Made by a program: the position numbers and the translations under genes
Assembly: GCF_027706845.1 (NCBI RefSeq)
Contig: NZ_JAQGCZ010000001.1
Coordinates: 372,001-436,000 of the forward strand
Reading direction: 5' to 3'
From: Mycolicibacterium sp. BiH015
GTDB lineage: Bacteria > Actinomycetota > Actinomycetes > Mycobacteriales > Mycobacteriaceae
Length of the DNA: 64,000 bases
Notes under the pieces: generated by a model
Seen by the model: the letters and a program-made list of their open reading frames with translations, nothing else
Databases searched by the model: none
Told to the model about the DNA's origin: nothing
Part shown: piece by piece, positions 46,243-55,243 of the stretch
Layout: each line of letters opens with the position of its first letter
Position numbering within the stretch: position 1 is the first letter of the stretch

Positions 46243-46714
46243 CCGGGGCTCCGCCGATCGTGTCGACGCGTCGCGCTTCGTCGGGAGTCCAGCCGTCGCT
46301 TTCATAGAACCGTCGCGCCCGCAAGTTATCCTCGAGGACCCATAGCACGCTCTGCTCGAAGCCGTTGGCGCTCAACTCCTCCCGTGCCTTTGCGATGAGG
46401 AGGCGGCCGACTCCGCCACGCCACCGGCCAGGGTCGACGTACATCGCCCACACCTCGCCGTGACGGTCCATCCCGTCGTCACGGCACCGCCCGATGGTGA
46501 CGAAACCTGCAATACCGGCATCCTCGGCGACCAGCGTGACGGGCCCGTCCGGAAGGGAGGCGTCGAACGTGTAGTTCTCCGCCCTCTCGGCGACCGACAG
46601 CCCGTCCAGATACGCCTGCGACACGATCGAGCGATAGCCCTGCTGCCATGCGCGCATGTGGACGTCGGCCACCGCGAGCGCGTCGCGAGGCTCTGCACGA
46701 CGAACTCGAGTCAC
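46208..46714 (-). CDS. GNAT-family N-acetyltransferase
   Basis: A 168-residue acetyltransferase: RAEPRDALAVADVHMRAWQQGYRSIV, the central EVWAMYVDPGRWRGGVGRLLIAKA with the R/QxxGxG/A acetyl-CoA loop, and VLEDNLRARRFYESDGW. Starts at GTG 46714 and overlaps the MFS gene at its 3' end. It is not the arylamine N-acetyltransferase (Nat) that accompanies hsaB in M. tuberculosis, which has a different fold. Confidence 0.88.
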   Translation of the reverse strand: MTRVRRAEPRDALAVADVHMRAWQQGYRSIVSQAYLDGLSVAERAENYTFDASLPDGPVTLVAEDAGIAGFVTIGRCRDDGMDRHGEVWAMYVDPGRWRGGVGRLLIAKAREELSANGFEQSVLWVLEDNLRARRFYESDGWTPDEARRVDTIGGAPVTHVRYVRALG

Positions 46715-46764
46715 GGCAAAAGTATCGCGCGGATCTGTCGGGGAGGCGGTGTAGCGTCGGCTTC

Positions 46765-48048
46765 ATGTTCGAAAGTTTGTTCGATATAGATTCCGGGGCG
46801 TCGGAGGCGCAGTTGCGGGAGCTGGTCGAGCGCTGCGAGGAACTGAAGTCGAAAGCTGCTGCGGCTCAGGCCCGCGCGACGGCGTTGTGGGCACAGAAAC
46901 GGGCAGTCGCCGAGCAGGCTGACGGCATACCGGCCAGGAAGCGCGGGAAGGGATTGGCCTCCGAGATCGCGCTGGCGCGTCGCGATGCCCCCGCCTGCGG
47001 TAACACCCACCTAGGCATGGCTAAAGCACTGGTCAACGAGATGCCCCACACTCTGTCGGCTTTGGAACGAGGCCAGCTCTCGGAGTACCGCGCGTTGCTG
47101 ATCGTGCGGGAGTCAGCATGTCTGTCGATCGATGATCGCCGCCGGCTGGATGCCGAGCTCAACGAGGAGGCTCGCGGGTTCGAGGGCTGGGGCAATCGGC
47201 GAGTGGCGGCCGAAGCGAAGAGAATCACCGCGCGCCTCGATGCGGCGGCTGTGGTGGAACGAAACAACAAGGCCGTCAAAGACCGTTGCGTGACCACCCG
47301 TCCAGCCTCCAACGGCATGGTCTACGTGACGTTCCTGATGCCACTGGGTCAAGGGATTGGCATGTACGCCACGCTCAAGCGCGAAGCCGACGTGTGCGGC
47401 GACGGTCGCTCCCGCGGGCAAGTCATGACCGACACCGCGTATGCGCGTGTGACGGGAAAGCCTGCTGCAGAACCTGTTTCGGTGTCGCTGAACCTGGTGA
47501 TGGCCGACACCACGCTCGCCGGTGACGACACCGAACCGGCATGGTTGGACGGCTACGGACCGATCCCGGCCGGATTTGCCTGCAAGCTGACCGGTGACGC
47601 CGTCGCTGACGCGAAAGCCAAGGCCACGCTGCGGCGGTTGTATCGTCACCCGAAGTCGGGGCAGTTGGTGGCCATGGAGTCGCGGTCGCGGATCTTCCCG
47701 AAGGGACTGGCCGATTTCATCGGGATCCGGGACCGCACATGCCGGACCCCATATTGCGACGCCCCGATCCGCCACCGAGACCACGCCACCCCCGACCGCG
47801 ACGGCGGAAAGACCAACGCGCTGAACGGGCTCGGGGCGTGCGAAGCGTGCAACTACGCCAAGGAGGCCCCAGGCTGGAGGGTTGCCACCAGCGAGCGCGA
47901 TGGGGAACACAGAGCCGAGTACACGACGCCGACCGGGGCGACCTACCGGTCCATGGCGCCGCCGCTGCCCGGGATTCCGGTGCGCGAGAAGGTCAGCCTC
48001 GCGGAAGGCCGAATCAGCATCGACCTCGTCACGTTCAAAGCCGCATGA
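46765..48048 (+). CDS. DUF222/HNH endonuclease-domain protein (13E12 type)
   Basis: A 427-residue protein with an N-terminal helical DUF222 region (ESLFDIDSGASEAQLRELVERCEELK) and a C-terminal HNH nuclease domain. Metal and catalytic residues are in RTCRTPYCDAPIRHRDHATP, DGGKTNALNGLGACEACN, with paired cysteines. Mycobacterial genomes carry many copies, some linked to REP13E12 mobile repeats; no flanking repeats or integrase were seen here. It lies between the aspB/MFS side and the xylose module, with no operon partner. Confidence 0.9.
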   Translation: MFESLFDIDSGASEAQLRELVERCEELKSKAAAAQARATALWAQKRAVAEQADGIPARKRGKGLASEIALARRDAPACGNTHLGMAKALVNEMPHTLSALERGQLSEYRALLIVRESACLSIDDRRRLDAELNEEARGFEGWGNRRVAAEAKRITARLDAAAVVERNNKAVKDRCVTTRPASNGMVYVTFLMPLGQGIGMYATLKREADVCGDGRSRGQVMTDTAYARVTGKPAAEPVSVSLNLVMADTTLAGDDTEPAWLDGYGPIPAGFACKLTGDAVADAKAKATLRRLYRHPKSGQLVAMESRSRIFPKGLADFIGIRDRTCRTPYCDAPIRHRDHATPDRDGGKTNALNGLGACEACNYAKEAPGWRVATSERDGEHRAEYTTPTGATYRSMAPPLPGIPVREKVSLAEGRISIDLVTFKAA

Positions 48049-48050
48049 CG

Positions 48051-49310
48051 CTATGCGAGGCCGGTCGAGGAGCGCCGGCGGCGGGAGATCGCGTCGACGC
48101 TCGCCGCGAGCAGAAGCACGCCACCGGTGACCAGGAAGTTGATGTACGACGACTGGTTCAGCAGGCCAAGGCCATTGGCGATGGTGGCGACGACCACACC
48201 GCCGATCACCGCATCAAGGGCACGGCCCTTGCCGCCGAACAGGCTGGTGCCACCGATGACGGCCGCGCCGACCGCGTACAGCAGAACGTTGCCCGCGCCC
48301 GAGGATGCCGACACCTTGCCGGCGTAGGACGCCGCGATGATTCCGCTGAGCGCAGCCAGAGACGAACACACGATGAACACCGAGACGCGAATCCGGTCCA
48401 CGTTGATCCCAGCGCGCCGCGCAGCTTCGGCGTTTCCGCCGACCGCGTAGATGTGCCTGCCATACGACGTGCGCTTGAGCACCACCGTGAGCACGATCAG
48501 CAGCACCAGGATCAGCGGCAGAACATAGGGGATGCCGCTGATCTCCGCCCTGGCGTTGACGCTCCGATTGACGCTGAGGATGTAGGTCACGCCCAGCACC
48601 ACCGCTGCGACGGCCGCCACTCGCACGACGACGACACCCAACGGCGAGTTCGCCAGGTTCAGCGCCTTCTTGCGCCGGTAGTTGTAAAACTCCAGAGCGG
48701 CGAAGACGAGCACAACGACGAGTGCGAGCGCCCAACCGACCGTGACGGGCAGGTTGCTGATCGTCAGACCACGGATGACGGCATCGTCCACACGCACCGA
48801 ACCGCCCTCGCCGATGAGCTTCAGCGTCACGCCCTGCAGGCCGAGGAAGAACGCCAAAGTAACGACGAACGACGGGATTCCGAGTTTCGCCCGCAACAAG
48901 CCGATCACGAGGCCGATGACGGCACCGATCGCGGTCCCCGCGAGAATCGCCGCCCACCAGGGCCAGTCGAGATTGACGACGGTCAGCGCCATTGCGCAGG
49001 CCGAGACACCGCCGGCGACGCCCGCCGACAGGTCGATGTCGCCGAGCAGCAGCACGAACACCAGTCCCATCGCCAGCACGCAGATCGAGCCGGCCTGGGT
49101 GATCAGATTGGCCAGGTTCAGCGCCGACAGGAAGCGGTCGTTGGCCAGGCCGAAGACGATGAACAGAACGACGAGGCCCAGAACCGCCGGCAGCGAACCC
49201 ATGTCACCGCCACGCACACGCCCGAGGTAGCCGCGCACCGCGTCGCCGAACGTCTGATCCGACCGGGTGTCCTCGGCGAAGTCCGCGTCAGCCAGTGTTT
49301 CGGAAGTCAT
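48051..49310 (-). CDS. xylH: XylH-like sugar ABC transporter permease
   Basis: A 419-residue permease of the ribose/xylose class with about ten to eleven membrane segments; LLGDIDLSAGVAGGVSACAMALTV and GIPSFVVTLAFFLGLQGV are family signatures, and AVGGNAEAARRAGINVDRI is the coupling loop to the ATPase. ATG 49310 is preceded by AGAGGA; GTG 49325 overlapping the xylG stop is an alternative. Last gene of the xylA-xylF-xylG-xylH minus-strand series. Confidence 0.9.
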   Translation of the reverse strand: MTSETLADADFAEDTRSDQTFGDAVRGYLGRVRGGDMGSLPAVLGLVVLFIVFGLANDRFLSALNLANLITQAGSICVLAMGLVFVLLLGDIDLSAGVAGGVSACAMALTVVNLDWPWWAAILAGTAIGAVIGLVIGLLRAKLGIPSFVVTLAFFLGLQGVTLKLIGEGGSVRVDDAVIRGLTISNLPVTVGWALALVVVLVFAALEFYNYRRKKALNLANSPLGVVVVRVAAVAAVVLGVTYILSVNRSVNARAEISGIPYVLPLILVLLIVLTVVLKRTSYGRHIYAVGGNAEAARRAGINVDRIRVSVFIVCSSLAALSGIIAASYAGKVSASSGAGNVLLYAVGAAVIGGTSLFGGKGRALDAVIGGVVVATIANGLGLLNQSSYINFLVTGGVLLLAASVDAISRRRRSSTGLA

Positions 49311-49321
49311 CTGTCCTCTGC

Positions 49322-50107
49322 TCACATCGACTCAGCCGCCTGCGCGGGCGCAAGGCCCAGACCGCCCGAGCGCCCCGCGGTGATCAGTTCCACCACCTGG
49401 CCGTGCGTAACCTCCGACGCCTTGACGTCGGCGGCCACCCGGCCGAGGTACAGCGCGCAGATCCGGTCTGCCACTTCGAAAACATCGTTCATGTTGTGCG
49501 AGATCAACACCACCCCGAGCCCTTGAGCGGCGAGCCTGCGCACCAGATCGATCACCTGCCGCGTCTGCGCAACACCGAGGGCGGCCGTCGGCTCGTCGAG
49601 CAGCACCACCTTGGAGTTCCACAGCACCGACTTCGCGATCGCCACAGTCTGGCGCTGCCCGCCGGACAGACTCGACACCGGCTGCCGCACTGACTTCACC
49701 GTCCGCACGGACAACGATGTCAACGCGTCGCGGGCCATCGTCTCCATGCGAGCCTCGTCGAGCATCCCCCGGCTGGTGAGTTCACGGCCCAGGAACATGT
49801 TTTCGACGATGTCGAGGTTGTCGCACAGCGCCAGATCCTGATAGACCACCTCGACCCCGAGCGCCGACACGTCGTTGGGGCTGCGCACCGTCACCGGCTT
49901 GCCCTCGAACAGGTAGGTGCCGGTGTCGATGGGATGAATTCCCGCGATCGCCTTCACCAGAGTCGACTTGCCCGCGCCGTTGTCGCCGACCAATGCCGTG
50001 ACCTGGCCGGGGTAGACGCGGAAGTCGACGTCGTGCAGCACGTGGACGACACCGAAACTCTTGTTGACGCCCTGCAACTCCAAAATGGGGGCGACAGATC
50101 CGGTCAT
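49322..50107 (-). CDS. xylG: XylG-like single-domain sugar ABC ATPase
   Basis: A 261-residue ATPase: Walker A GDNGAGKST, Q-loop VYQDLALCDN, signature SLSGGQRQTVAIAKS, Walker B VVLLDEPTAAL and switch His in ISHNMNDVFEVADR. Classical sugar importers of this class (XylG, RbsA) have two fused ABC domains of about 500 residues; this has one, so the transporter probably uses a homodimer, as in other actinobacterial xylose systems. Seven bases downstream of xylF. Confidence 0.9.
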   Translation of the reverse strand: MTGSVAPILELQGVNKSFGVVHVLHDVDFRVYPGQVTALVGDNGAGKSTLVKAIAGIHPIDTGTYLFEGKPVTVRSPNDVSALGVEVVYQDLALCDNLDIVENMFLGRELTSRGMLDEARMETMARDALTSLSVRTVKSVRQPVSSLSGGQRQTVAIAKSVLWNSKVVLLDEPTAALGVAQTRQVIDLVRRLAAQGLGVVLISHNMNDVFEVADRICALYLGRVAADVKASEVTHGQVVELITAGRSGGLGLAPAQAAESM

Positions 50108-50113
50108 CGGTCG

Positions 50114-51184
50114 TCAGGCTCCCGCGGCCGAGCACATCGCGGCGAACTGACCCGCGCACACCTCTTCCTTGGACTGTCCGCCGTCGTCGAAGACGATGTC
50201 GATGTTGTCCTTGGTGACGGATTTCGGCGTCAGCAGCACCGACGGCACATCCCGGCCGCCCGTGTCGTCGCGCGAGGTGCTCGTCGTTTTCGGCTCCTCG
50301 CCGTTGGCCAGCGCGATCGCCACCTCGGCGAGCGCATTGGCTTCTTCGGTGGCCGACTTGTAGACCGTCATGCACTGGGTGCCCGCGAGGATGTTCTGCA
50401 GGCCTTCAACCGTGGCGTCCTGGCCGGTGACCGGAACCTGGCCCGCACGCTTGTTCTTCTCCAGGATCGAGATGACCGAACCCGCGAGGCCGTCGTTGGC
50501 GGCGTAGACGCCGTCGACCCGTCCGTCGGCCGCCGTGTAAAGCTGCTCGAAGATGGTCACCGCCTTGTCGTTGTCCCAGTCGGGCACCGCCTGCTCACCG
50601 ACGATCGTGATCGACGGCGTCTTGTCGACCACCGAGTGCGCACCCGCGCTGAACAGCGTCGCGTTGTTGTCGGTCGGAGATCCGTTGAGGAACACCACAT
50701 TCGCGGGCTTGCCGCCGAGGCAGTCGACCAGTCCCTGCCCTTGGAGTTCACCGACGACGTTGTTGTCGAACGAGACATACACATCTGCGGAACCACCGAG
50801 GGTGAGGCGGTCGTAGTCAATGGTCTTCACGCCCTGGGCGGCGGCCTTCTCCTGGATCGAGGCGCCGCTGTCGGAGTCCAGATTGACGATGGCGAGCACC
50901 GTGACACCGTCGGCGATCATTCCGTCGGCAATGGTGGCCATCGTGTCGGCCGATCCTTCGGCGTTCTGGATCGTGTACTCCACGCCGGCTTCCTTGAAGG
51001 CGGCCTCCAACGCGGGCCGGTCCTTGGTTTCCCACCGGACCGACGACTTCGTGTCGGGCAGGATCACGCCGACCTTGCCGCCTCCGCCCTCGGCCGACTG
51101 CGAATCCGAATTGGAGCCGCACGCGGTCAGCGTCATGCTGACTCCGACGGCGGCAGTGACGAGCAGGGTGCTGGTTCGCTTCAC
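50114..51184 (-). CDS. xylF: XylF-like D-xylose-binding lipoprotein
   Basis: A 356-residue periplasmic-binding-protein-1 family protein. The signal MKRTSTLLVTAAVGVSMTLTAC ends in lipobox LTAC with Cys22, so it is membrane-anchored outside the cell. KVGVILPDTKSSVRWETKDRP, YDRLTLGGSADVYVSFDN and VTGQDATVEGLQNILAGTQCMTVYK are typical of xylose/rhizopine binding proteins. It has its own leader with a CRP-type palindrome and the motif shared with xylA. Confidence 0.91.
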   Translation of the reverse strand: MKRTSTLLVTAAVGVSMTLTACGSNSDSQSAEGGGGKVGVILPDTKSSVRWETKDRPALEAAFKEAGVEYTIQNAEGSADTMATIADGMIADGVTVLAIVNLDSDSGASIQEKAAAQGVKTIDYDRLTLGGSADVYVSFDNNVVGELQGQGLVDCLGGKPANVVFLNGSPTDNNATLFSAGAHSVVDKTPSITIVGEQAVPDWDNDKAVTIFEQLYTAADGRVDGVYAANDGLAGSVISILEKNKRAGQVPVTGQDATVEGLQNILAGTQCMTVYKSATEEANALAEVAIALANGEEPKTTSTSRDDTGGRDVPSVLLTPKSVTKDNIDIVFDDGGQSKEEVCAGQFAAMCSAAGA

Positions 51185-51212
51185 GAAATTCCTCCGAACA
51201 CGTCGTGGCAGA

Positions 51213-51234
51213 TTTTGTTGTCTGATATCACATA
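51213..51234 (-). promoter_or_regulatory. Putative ROK-repressor operator upstream of xylF
   Basis: Plus-strand TTTTGTTGTCTG then five bases then ACATA. This layout, TTTTGTTnTCTG-n6-ACATA with one base of play, coincides base for base with the site at 52575 at 16 or more of 22 positions. It is 29 bases upstream of the xylF start. Confidence 0.55.
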
Positions 51235-51237
51235 TAG

Positions 51238-51253
51238 CGTGACGTGGGTCACG
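51238..51253. promoter_or_regulatory. CRP-type palindrome upstream of xylF
   Basis: CGTGACGTGGGTCACG has perfect CGTGA/TCACG arms separated by six bases, matching the mycobacterial CRP pattern (GTGNNNNNNCAC core). It begins 54 bases upstream of the xylF ATG, a typical activator distance, and four bases upstream of the putative ROK site. Confidence 0.6.
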
Positions 51254-51290
51254 TCAGGTCTGGATTGGCCGTTTTTCGGTGTCCCGCGGT

Positions 51291-52514
51291 TCACCGTGCG
51301 CCCAACAGATGCTCGATGGCCAGCTGGTTGAGAGTGACGAAACCGCAACCCTTTCCGCCGAAGTAGGCGCCGGTCTCGAAGTCTTCGTACGCCGTGCGGT
51401 CGCCGAGCAGATCGGCATAGGACTCCCCGTCGTTGAGCGTGGGGGTGCGCAGTTCCGCGACCTTCGCCGCCGCCATCGCCTCCTGCACGGCGGGGTCCGC
51501 CCGGAACGCGGCCGCGCGCCGCCGCAGCAACAGGTACATCCGCATGTTGGCCGCCGCCGACGCCCACACGCCGCTGACGTCCTCGGTGCGGCTGGGCTTG
51601 TAGTCGAAGTGCCGCGGCCCGTCGTAGGCCGGCCCACCGTCGGGTCCGCCATTCTCGAGCAGATCGACCAGAGCGAACGCGTTCGCCAGGTCGCCGTGGC
51701 CGAACACGAGATCCTGGTCGAACTTGATGCCTCGCTGACCGTTCAGATCGATGTGGAACAACTTGCCGCTGTAGAGCGCCTGCGCGATGCCGTGTACGAA
51801 GTTCAGTCCGGCCATCTGCTCGTGGCCGGTTTCGGGATTGACACCGACCATCTCGGGGTGGGCCAGGGTGTCGATGAAGGCCAGCGCGTGTCCGACGGTC
51901 GGCAGCAGGATGTCACCCCGCGGCTCGTTCGGCTTCGGTTCGATCGCAAACCTCAACCCGCTGCCCTGGTCGATCACGTACTGGCACAACAAGTCCAGCG
52001 CTTCGCGATAGCGGTCCAGGGCCGCGCGGACGTCCTTGGCGGAGTCGTACTCGCTACCTTCGCGGCCACCCCACATGACGAATGTCTGCGCGCCCAGTTC
52101 CGCAGCGAGATCGAGATTGCGCAGGACCTTGCGCAACGCGTACCGGCGCACCGAGCGGTCATTGCTGGTGAACCCACCGTCCTTGAAGACGGGCTGGGTG
52201 AACAGGTTGGTCGTCACCATCGGCACGACGAGTCCGGCCCGACTGAGCGCGGAGCTGAAGCGGTCGATCGCTTGCCGGCGCTCGACGTCGGAGCTGCCGA
52301 ACGCGAACAGATCGTCGTCGTGGAACGTCACGCCGTACGCGCCCAGTTCGGCCAGCCGCTCGACCGCCTCCACCGCATCCAGCGCAGGCCGCGTAGCCAC
52401 CCCGAACGGATCGACGCCGGGCCAGCCGACCGTCCAGAGCCCGAACGAGAACTTGTCGGACGGACGCGGTGTCAGATCGTCCGCTGCGGTGACAGCGGAG
52501 TCCAGGACGGTCAT
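51291..52514 (-). CDS. xylA: Xylose isomerase
   Basis: A 407-residue TIM-barrel isomerase. [10 protein letters not shown] (61-70) carries the ring-opening histidine, [14 protein letters not shown] the metal-binding glutamate and lysine, and [14 protein letters not shown] plus [22 protein letters not shown] the remaining metal ligands. It converts D-xylose to D-xylulose for XylB. ATG 52514 faces the ROK gene divergently; xylF begins 106 bases downstream with its own regulatory sites. Confidence 0.96.
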   Translation of the reverse strand: MTVLDSAVTAADDLTPRPSDKFSFGLWTVGWPGVDPFGVATRPALDAVEAVERLAELGAYGVTFHDDDLFAFGSSDVERRQAIDRFSSALSRAGLVVPMVTTNLFTQPVFKDGGFTSNDRSVRRYALRKVLRNLDLAAELGAQTFVMWGGREGSEYDSAKDVRAALDRYREALDLLCQYVIDQGSGLRFAIEPKPNEPRGDILLPTVGHALAFIDTLAHPEMVGVNPETGHEQMAGLNFVHGIAQALYSGKLFHIDLNGQRGIKFDQDLVFGHGDLANAFALVDLLENGGPDGGPAYDGPRHFDYKPSRTEDVSGVWASAAANMRMYLLLRRRAAAFRADPAVQEAMAAAKVAELRTPTLNDGESYADLLGDRTAYEDFETGAYFGGKGCGFVTLNQLAIEHLLGAR

Positions 52515-52574
52515 CGGGTACTCCCTCGGGAATCACGGCTGCCGGAAAAGGGCGCCGAAAGCGAAAGACTATGA

Positions 52575-52596
52575 TTTTGTTCTCTGTGCGAACATA
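52575..52596. promoter_or_regulatory. Putative ROK-repressor operator between xylA and the ROK gene
   Basis: Plus-strand TTTTGTTCTCTGTGCGAACA continues TA; TGTTC (52578-52582) and GAACA (52590-52594) form an inverted repeat with a 7-base spacer and weaker outer symmetry. It recurs at 51213. It sits in the 131-base divergent spacer. Confidence 0.58.
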
Positions 52597-52645
52597 AGAT
52601 GTGGCCTGCGACACTGTCAAGGCCGAATCAAGGGACGGGAGGCCG

Positions 52646-53845
52646 GTGAAACCGACCGAGCAGCGCCCGGCCGTGCGCCGGGTGCTGGGCCGCACGACGG
52701 GTGTCGGCACCAGCACCGACGATGTTCGGCGACGCAACCTGTCCAGCGTCCTGACGCTGGTACACCGCCATCGCGCCCTCAGCCGCGCCGAGCTCACCCG
52801 GCACACCGGCCTGTCACGTTCCACCACCAAGGACCTTGTCGAAGAACTCGTCGCGCGGGGTCTGGTCGAGGAATCGCCCGCGCCGTCGGTGTCGCAAGTC
52901 GGGCGGCCCAGCCCCATCGTGCGGCCCAGCAATCGGGTGCTCGCCATCGCGGTCACCCCCGAGGTCGACGCGGTCACCGTGGGCGTCGTCTCGCTCGGCG
53001 GCGCAGTGCTGCAGGTCATCCGGCAACCGACCGATCGAATCCCGACCCCGGCCGAGACGGTCACCATCGCCGCCGCTGCGATCGCCGACATCGGCCGCAC
53101 CCTGGGCGAAGAACAGGTGGTGACGGCCGTCGGAATCGCGGTTCCCGGTCTCGTACACGCACCCGAATCCGTCGTGCAGCTCGCACCGAACCTCGACTGG
53201 CATGACGTCAGGATCGGCGAGATGCTCAGCGCCGCAACGGAACTTCCGGTGTATGCGGCCAATGACGCCAACGCGGGAGCGATCGCCGAGCACCTGTTCG
53301 GCAAGCACCAGAACGCCGAGCACCTGATCTACGTCAACGGCGGGCCCAGCGGTATCGGCGCCGGCTTCGTCGTCGCCGGCGGGCTGCTCGACGGCGTCGC
53401 GGGCTATGCGGGCGAACTCGGTCACACCTATGTCGGCGGTGTCGAACAGTGCCACTGCGGCAGCATCGGATGCTTGGAGACCGAGGTCACCCAGGCGCCC
53501 CTGGCGCGGTTGCTCGCCGAATTGGACGGCGACACAGGTTCCGATCCGCTCGCGCACACACATGCCGAACGCGACGTGCTTAACCGACAGGCAAAGTCCT
53601 TGGCGATCGCGCTGGGCAATGCGATCAACATGCTCAACCCTCGCCTGATCGTGCTCGGCGGATTCCTGCGCGTCTTCCCGGCGTTCGCCGCGGCGGCCCT
53701 GCACGAAGAGCTGACCCGGCGCAGCATGGGCGCGCCGCGCGACCTCGTCCGCGTCGTGCCCGCGACCCTCGGCGCCGACACCTTGGTCATCGGCGCGGCC
53801 GAACTGGCCTTCGCGCCCGTACTCCTCGATCCAGGAAGGTACTAG
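52646..53845 (+). CDS. ROK-family xylose repressor (XylR-like)
   Basis: A 399-residue ROK regulator. The N-terminal winged helix (about 25-90) includes [30 protein letters not shown]; the sugar-kinase-like domain has [40 protein letters not shown], and the zinc motif [20 protein letters not shown]. It likely represses xylA, xylF and itself-xylB until xylose binds. GTG 52646 has GGGAGG four bases upstream; GTG 52601 is an unlikely alternative. xylB starts two bases after its stop. Confidence 0.9.
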   Translation: MKPTEQRPAVRRVLGRTTGVGTSTDDVRRRNLSSVLTLVHRHRALSRAELTRHTGLSRSTTKDLVEELVARGLVEESPAPSVSQVGRPSPIVRPSNRVLAIAVTPEVDAVTVGVVSLGGAVLQVIRQPTDRIPTPAETVTIAAAAIADIGRTLGEEQVVTAVGIAVPGLVHAPESVVQLAPNLDWHDVRIGEMLSAATELPVYAANDANAGAIAEHLFGKHQNAEHLIYVNGGPSGIGAGFVVAGGLLDGVAGYAGELGHTYVGGVEQCHCGSIGCLETEVTQAPLARLLAELDGDTGSDPLAHTHAERDVLNRQAKSLAIALGNAINMLNPRLIVLGGFLRVFPAFAAAALHEELTRRSMGAPRDLVRVVPATLGADTLVIGAAELAFAPVLLDPGRY

Positions 53846-53847
53846 GA

Positions 53848-55242
53848 ATGGCACTCGTGGCGGGTATCGATTCATCGACCCAGTCGTGCAAGGTCCAGAT
53901 CTGCGATGCGGACACCGGCAAGGTGGTGCGCTCGGCCAGCTCGCCGCATCCGGACGGCACGGAGGTCGACCCCCGGCATTGGTGGGACGCCTTGCGCCGC
54001 ACCGTCGAATCGGCCGGCGGACTCGACGACGTGTCGGCCGTGTCGGTGGGCGCTCAGCAGCACGGCATGGTGTGCCTCGACTCCACGAGCGAAGTCGTCC
54101 GAAATGCGCTGCTGTGGAACGACACCCGCTCAGGTGGGGCTGCCGAGCAGCTGGTCGGTGAACTCGGCGGACCCGACGAGTGGGCGCGTCGCACCGGCGT
54201 CGTTCCCGTCGCGGCGGTGACCGCCACCAAGCTGCGCTGGCTCGCCGACCACGAGCCCGAGCATGCGGACGCGACCGCCGCAGTCTGCCTGCCCCATGAC
54301 TGGCTGACGTGGCGTCTGCGGGGTTCCGCCGACATCGCCGACCTCTGCACCGACCGCAGCGACGCCAGCGGCACCGGCTATTTCGCCGCCGAGGACAACA
54401 GCTACCAGAGCGATCTGCTCGAACTCGCATTCCGCGGGCGTCGCCCCGCACTACCCCGCGTGCTCGGACCGAACGAGCCGGCCGGCACGACGCCGCACGG
54501 CGCTGTCCTGGGCCCCGGAGCGGGCGACAATGCAGCCGCGGCCCTCGGACTGTCCGCCGGACGCGGCGACTGCGTCGTGTCGCTGGGGACGTCGGGAGTG
54601 GTCAGCGCCGTGGGCGATGCGGCTTCGCACGATCCGGAGGGCATCGTCGCCGGCTTCGCCGATGCCACCGGACGCCAGTTGCCCTTGGTGTGCACGCTCA
54701 ACGGAGCACCCGTCCTCGCGGCGGTCGCAGCGATGCTGCAGGTCGGCTTCGACGAGTTCGACAAGCTCGCACTGTCCGCCACGGCGGGCGCCGACGGCCT
54801 GGTCCTCGTGCCGTACTTCGAAGGCGAGAGATCGCCCAATCTGCCGCATGCGGCCGGCGCGCTCCACGGGGTGACCACACGGAACCTCAACTCCGCCAAC
54901 ATCGCCCGCGCGGCGGTCGAGGGCCTGCTGAGCTCGATGGCCTACTGCATCGACAAGATCAGTGAGCAGGGCGTAGAGGCCGATCGCATCATTCTCATCG
55001 GCGGCGGGGCGCGCTCGGAGGCCGTCAGGCGAATCGCTCCCGCGGTCTTCGGCAGAGCCGTGGATGTGCCACCACCGGCCGAATATGTCGCCCTCGGCGC
55101 GGCGCGACAGGCCGCATGGGTGCTCTCCGGCGATGCATCGCCCCCGGACTGGTCGACGGACTCGGCCGTCCGCTACGAGGCGGCCGCGACCCCCCAGGTG
55201 CTCGAGCAGTACCACGCCGCCGAGGATCTGACGCTGCGCTGA
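53848..55242 (+). CDS. xylB: Xylulokinase
   Basis: A 464-residue FGGY-family kinase: [19 protein letters not shown] (phosphate 1 loop), [63 protein letters not shown] with the catalytic aspartate, and [16 protein letters not shown] for adenosine. It phosphorylates D-xylulose into the pentose phosphate pathway. Two bases after the ROK gene, one base from the convergent acetoacetyl-CoA synthetase stop. Confidence 0.96.
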   Translation: MALVAGIDSSTQSCKVQICDADTGKVVRSASSPHPDGTEVDPRHWWDALRRTVESAGGLDDVSAVSVGAQQHGMVCLDSTSEVVRNALLWNDTRSGGAAEQLVGELGGPDEWARRTGVVPVAAVTATKLRWLADHEPEHADATAAVCLPHDWLTWRLRGSADIADLCTDRSDASGTGYFAAEDNSYQSDLLELAFRGRRPALPRVLGPNEPAGTTPHGAVLGPGAGDNAAAALGLSAGRGDCVVSLGTSGVVSAVGDAASHDPEGIVAGFADATGRQLPLVCTLNGAPVLAAVAAMLQVGFDEFDKLALSATAGADGLVLVPYFEGERSPNLPHAAGALHGVTTRNLNSANIARAAVEGLLSSMAYCIDKISEQGVEADRIILIGGGARSEAVRRIAPAVFGRAVDVPPPAEYVALGAARQAAWVLSGDASPPDWSTDSAVRYEAAATPQVLEQYHAAEDLTLR

Positions 55243-55243
55243 G

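Noticed and set aside
47739..49526. 595-codon plus-strand open frame across the DUF222 gene end and xylH
   Set aside because: It lies antisense to a clear permease and has no domain, ribosome site or conserved motif; a shadow of high GC content.
52814..54451. 545-codon minus-strand open frame over the ROK gene and xylB
   Set aside because: Overlaps two genes with clear family motifs on the other strand; Arg/Cys-rich sequence without homology.
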